From assembly GCF_949987515.2 (NCBI RefSeq), contig NW_027192671.1:744001-808000 (forward strand): a DNA stretch of 64,000 nucleotides. The letters are read 5' to 3'. The notes beneath the pieces were generated by a model, which saw only the letters and a program-made list of their open reading frames with translations, made no database searches and had not been told where the DNA came from. Source of the stretch: Delphinus delphis (taxonomy: Eukaryota > Chordata > Mammalia > Artiodactyla > Delphinidae). The position numbers and the translations under genes are program-made. Of this stretch, positions 63,696 to 64,000 are shown piece after piece (position 1 is the first letter of the stretch; each line of letters opens with the position of its first letter).

Positions 63696-64000
63696 TACAG
63701 AACAGAACAGGGTCTCAAATTTAGAAAACCAACTTATGCTTGCTTAAGGGTAAAGGTGAGTAGGGGTGCTGCATAAAACCAGAGATTGAAATGAGCACAG
63801 ATAAAGTTCCTTAAGCCAAATATGGAATACACAAGAGCTACTCCTTGCTCAACGAAATGGACTCAACACCCCATATTAAACGCCTAAGTATGTACCTGAC
63901 TAGTAAGTATCTTAAAACCTATGGATTGCTATGTCTCCGAAAGACAATAAAGCATGTGTACACGGGCATAAATGCAGCAGTGATAGGATTGCAGATGTTC
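63696..64000 (+). repeat. Satellite unit B28, cut by the window edge
   Basis: The first 305 bp only. It covers the L1 3'UTR part and reaches just past the 167-bp deletion junction. Private changes are frequent in the last 70 bp ('aagacaataaagc', 'acacgggcataaatgc'). Confidence 0.9.

Larger units (their letters stand above)
20350..64000 (+). repeat. Satellite array B, 1.58-kb L1-derived macrosatellite
   Basis: 27 complete young units and a partial one, with unit lengths between 1577 and 1581 bp, all in the same orientation as array A and the old block. Length changes trace to single small indels. The array continues past the right edge. By eye, units differ at scattered sites only, and groups of units share variants in a mosaic fashion. 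There is no interruption by other repeats over more than 43 kb. Confidence 0.94.

Overview
This is mammalian nuclear DNA with no intact protein-coding gene. Most of the window is a head-to-tail macrosatellite with a 1,576-1,581 bp period: array A (about 1-11,221) and array B (about 20,350-64,000, running off the right edge). Most of each unit is the 3' end of a LINE-1 element (end of ORF2 plus 3'UTR) of the cetartiodactyl type. A 72-bp palindrome resembling a mariner-type hairpin transposon sits inside the L1 part, and about 630 bp in each unit has no identified origin. From recall, this matches the 'common cetacean' satellite. A period near 1.58 kb is the form I associate with delphinids, with longer units of roughly 1.74-1.76 kb in other whales. 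An L1 origin for cetacean heterochromatin satellites has been published (Kapitonov, Holmquist and Jurka, 1998, from memory). The best guess is therefore dolphin heterochromatin. I could not run a database search.

Layout. Array A has seven units (1-11,048) and a broken eighth, and is cut off near 11,222 by a 5'-truncated L1. Next comes an island of about 9 kb: the L1 3' end with an A-rich tail (11,222-12,085), GC-rich sequence I cannot assign (12,086-13,258), a local 74-bp direct duplication (13,259-13,408), a decayed class I endogenous retrovirus with pol, env-TM and LTR remnants (about 13,409-15,664), unassigned sequence, and a second, different L1 3' end (about 15,993-16,165). Two and a half old satellite units follow (about 16,327-20,350). 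These are highly diverged and longer (about 1.75 kb). Within the third old unit the sequence changes to the young, homogeneous type, which continues as 27 full 1.58-kb units to the end.

How the parts relate. Old units keep a segment of about 167 bp holding the L1 3' terminus and its A-rich tail. Young units lack it, and the junction shows a TGA microhomology. The window therefore holds both a plausible ancestral long unit and its shorter, amplified derivative. Young units differ from one another by a few percent at most by eye. Shared variants show local duplication of single units and pairs, plus at least one chimeric unit. The palindrome is perfect in most young units. One unit carries a matched substitution in both arms, and another carries the same change in one arm only, which suggests correction between arms. 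Short ORFs recurring on both strands of every unit are by-products of the repeat and are not annotated as genes.
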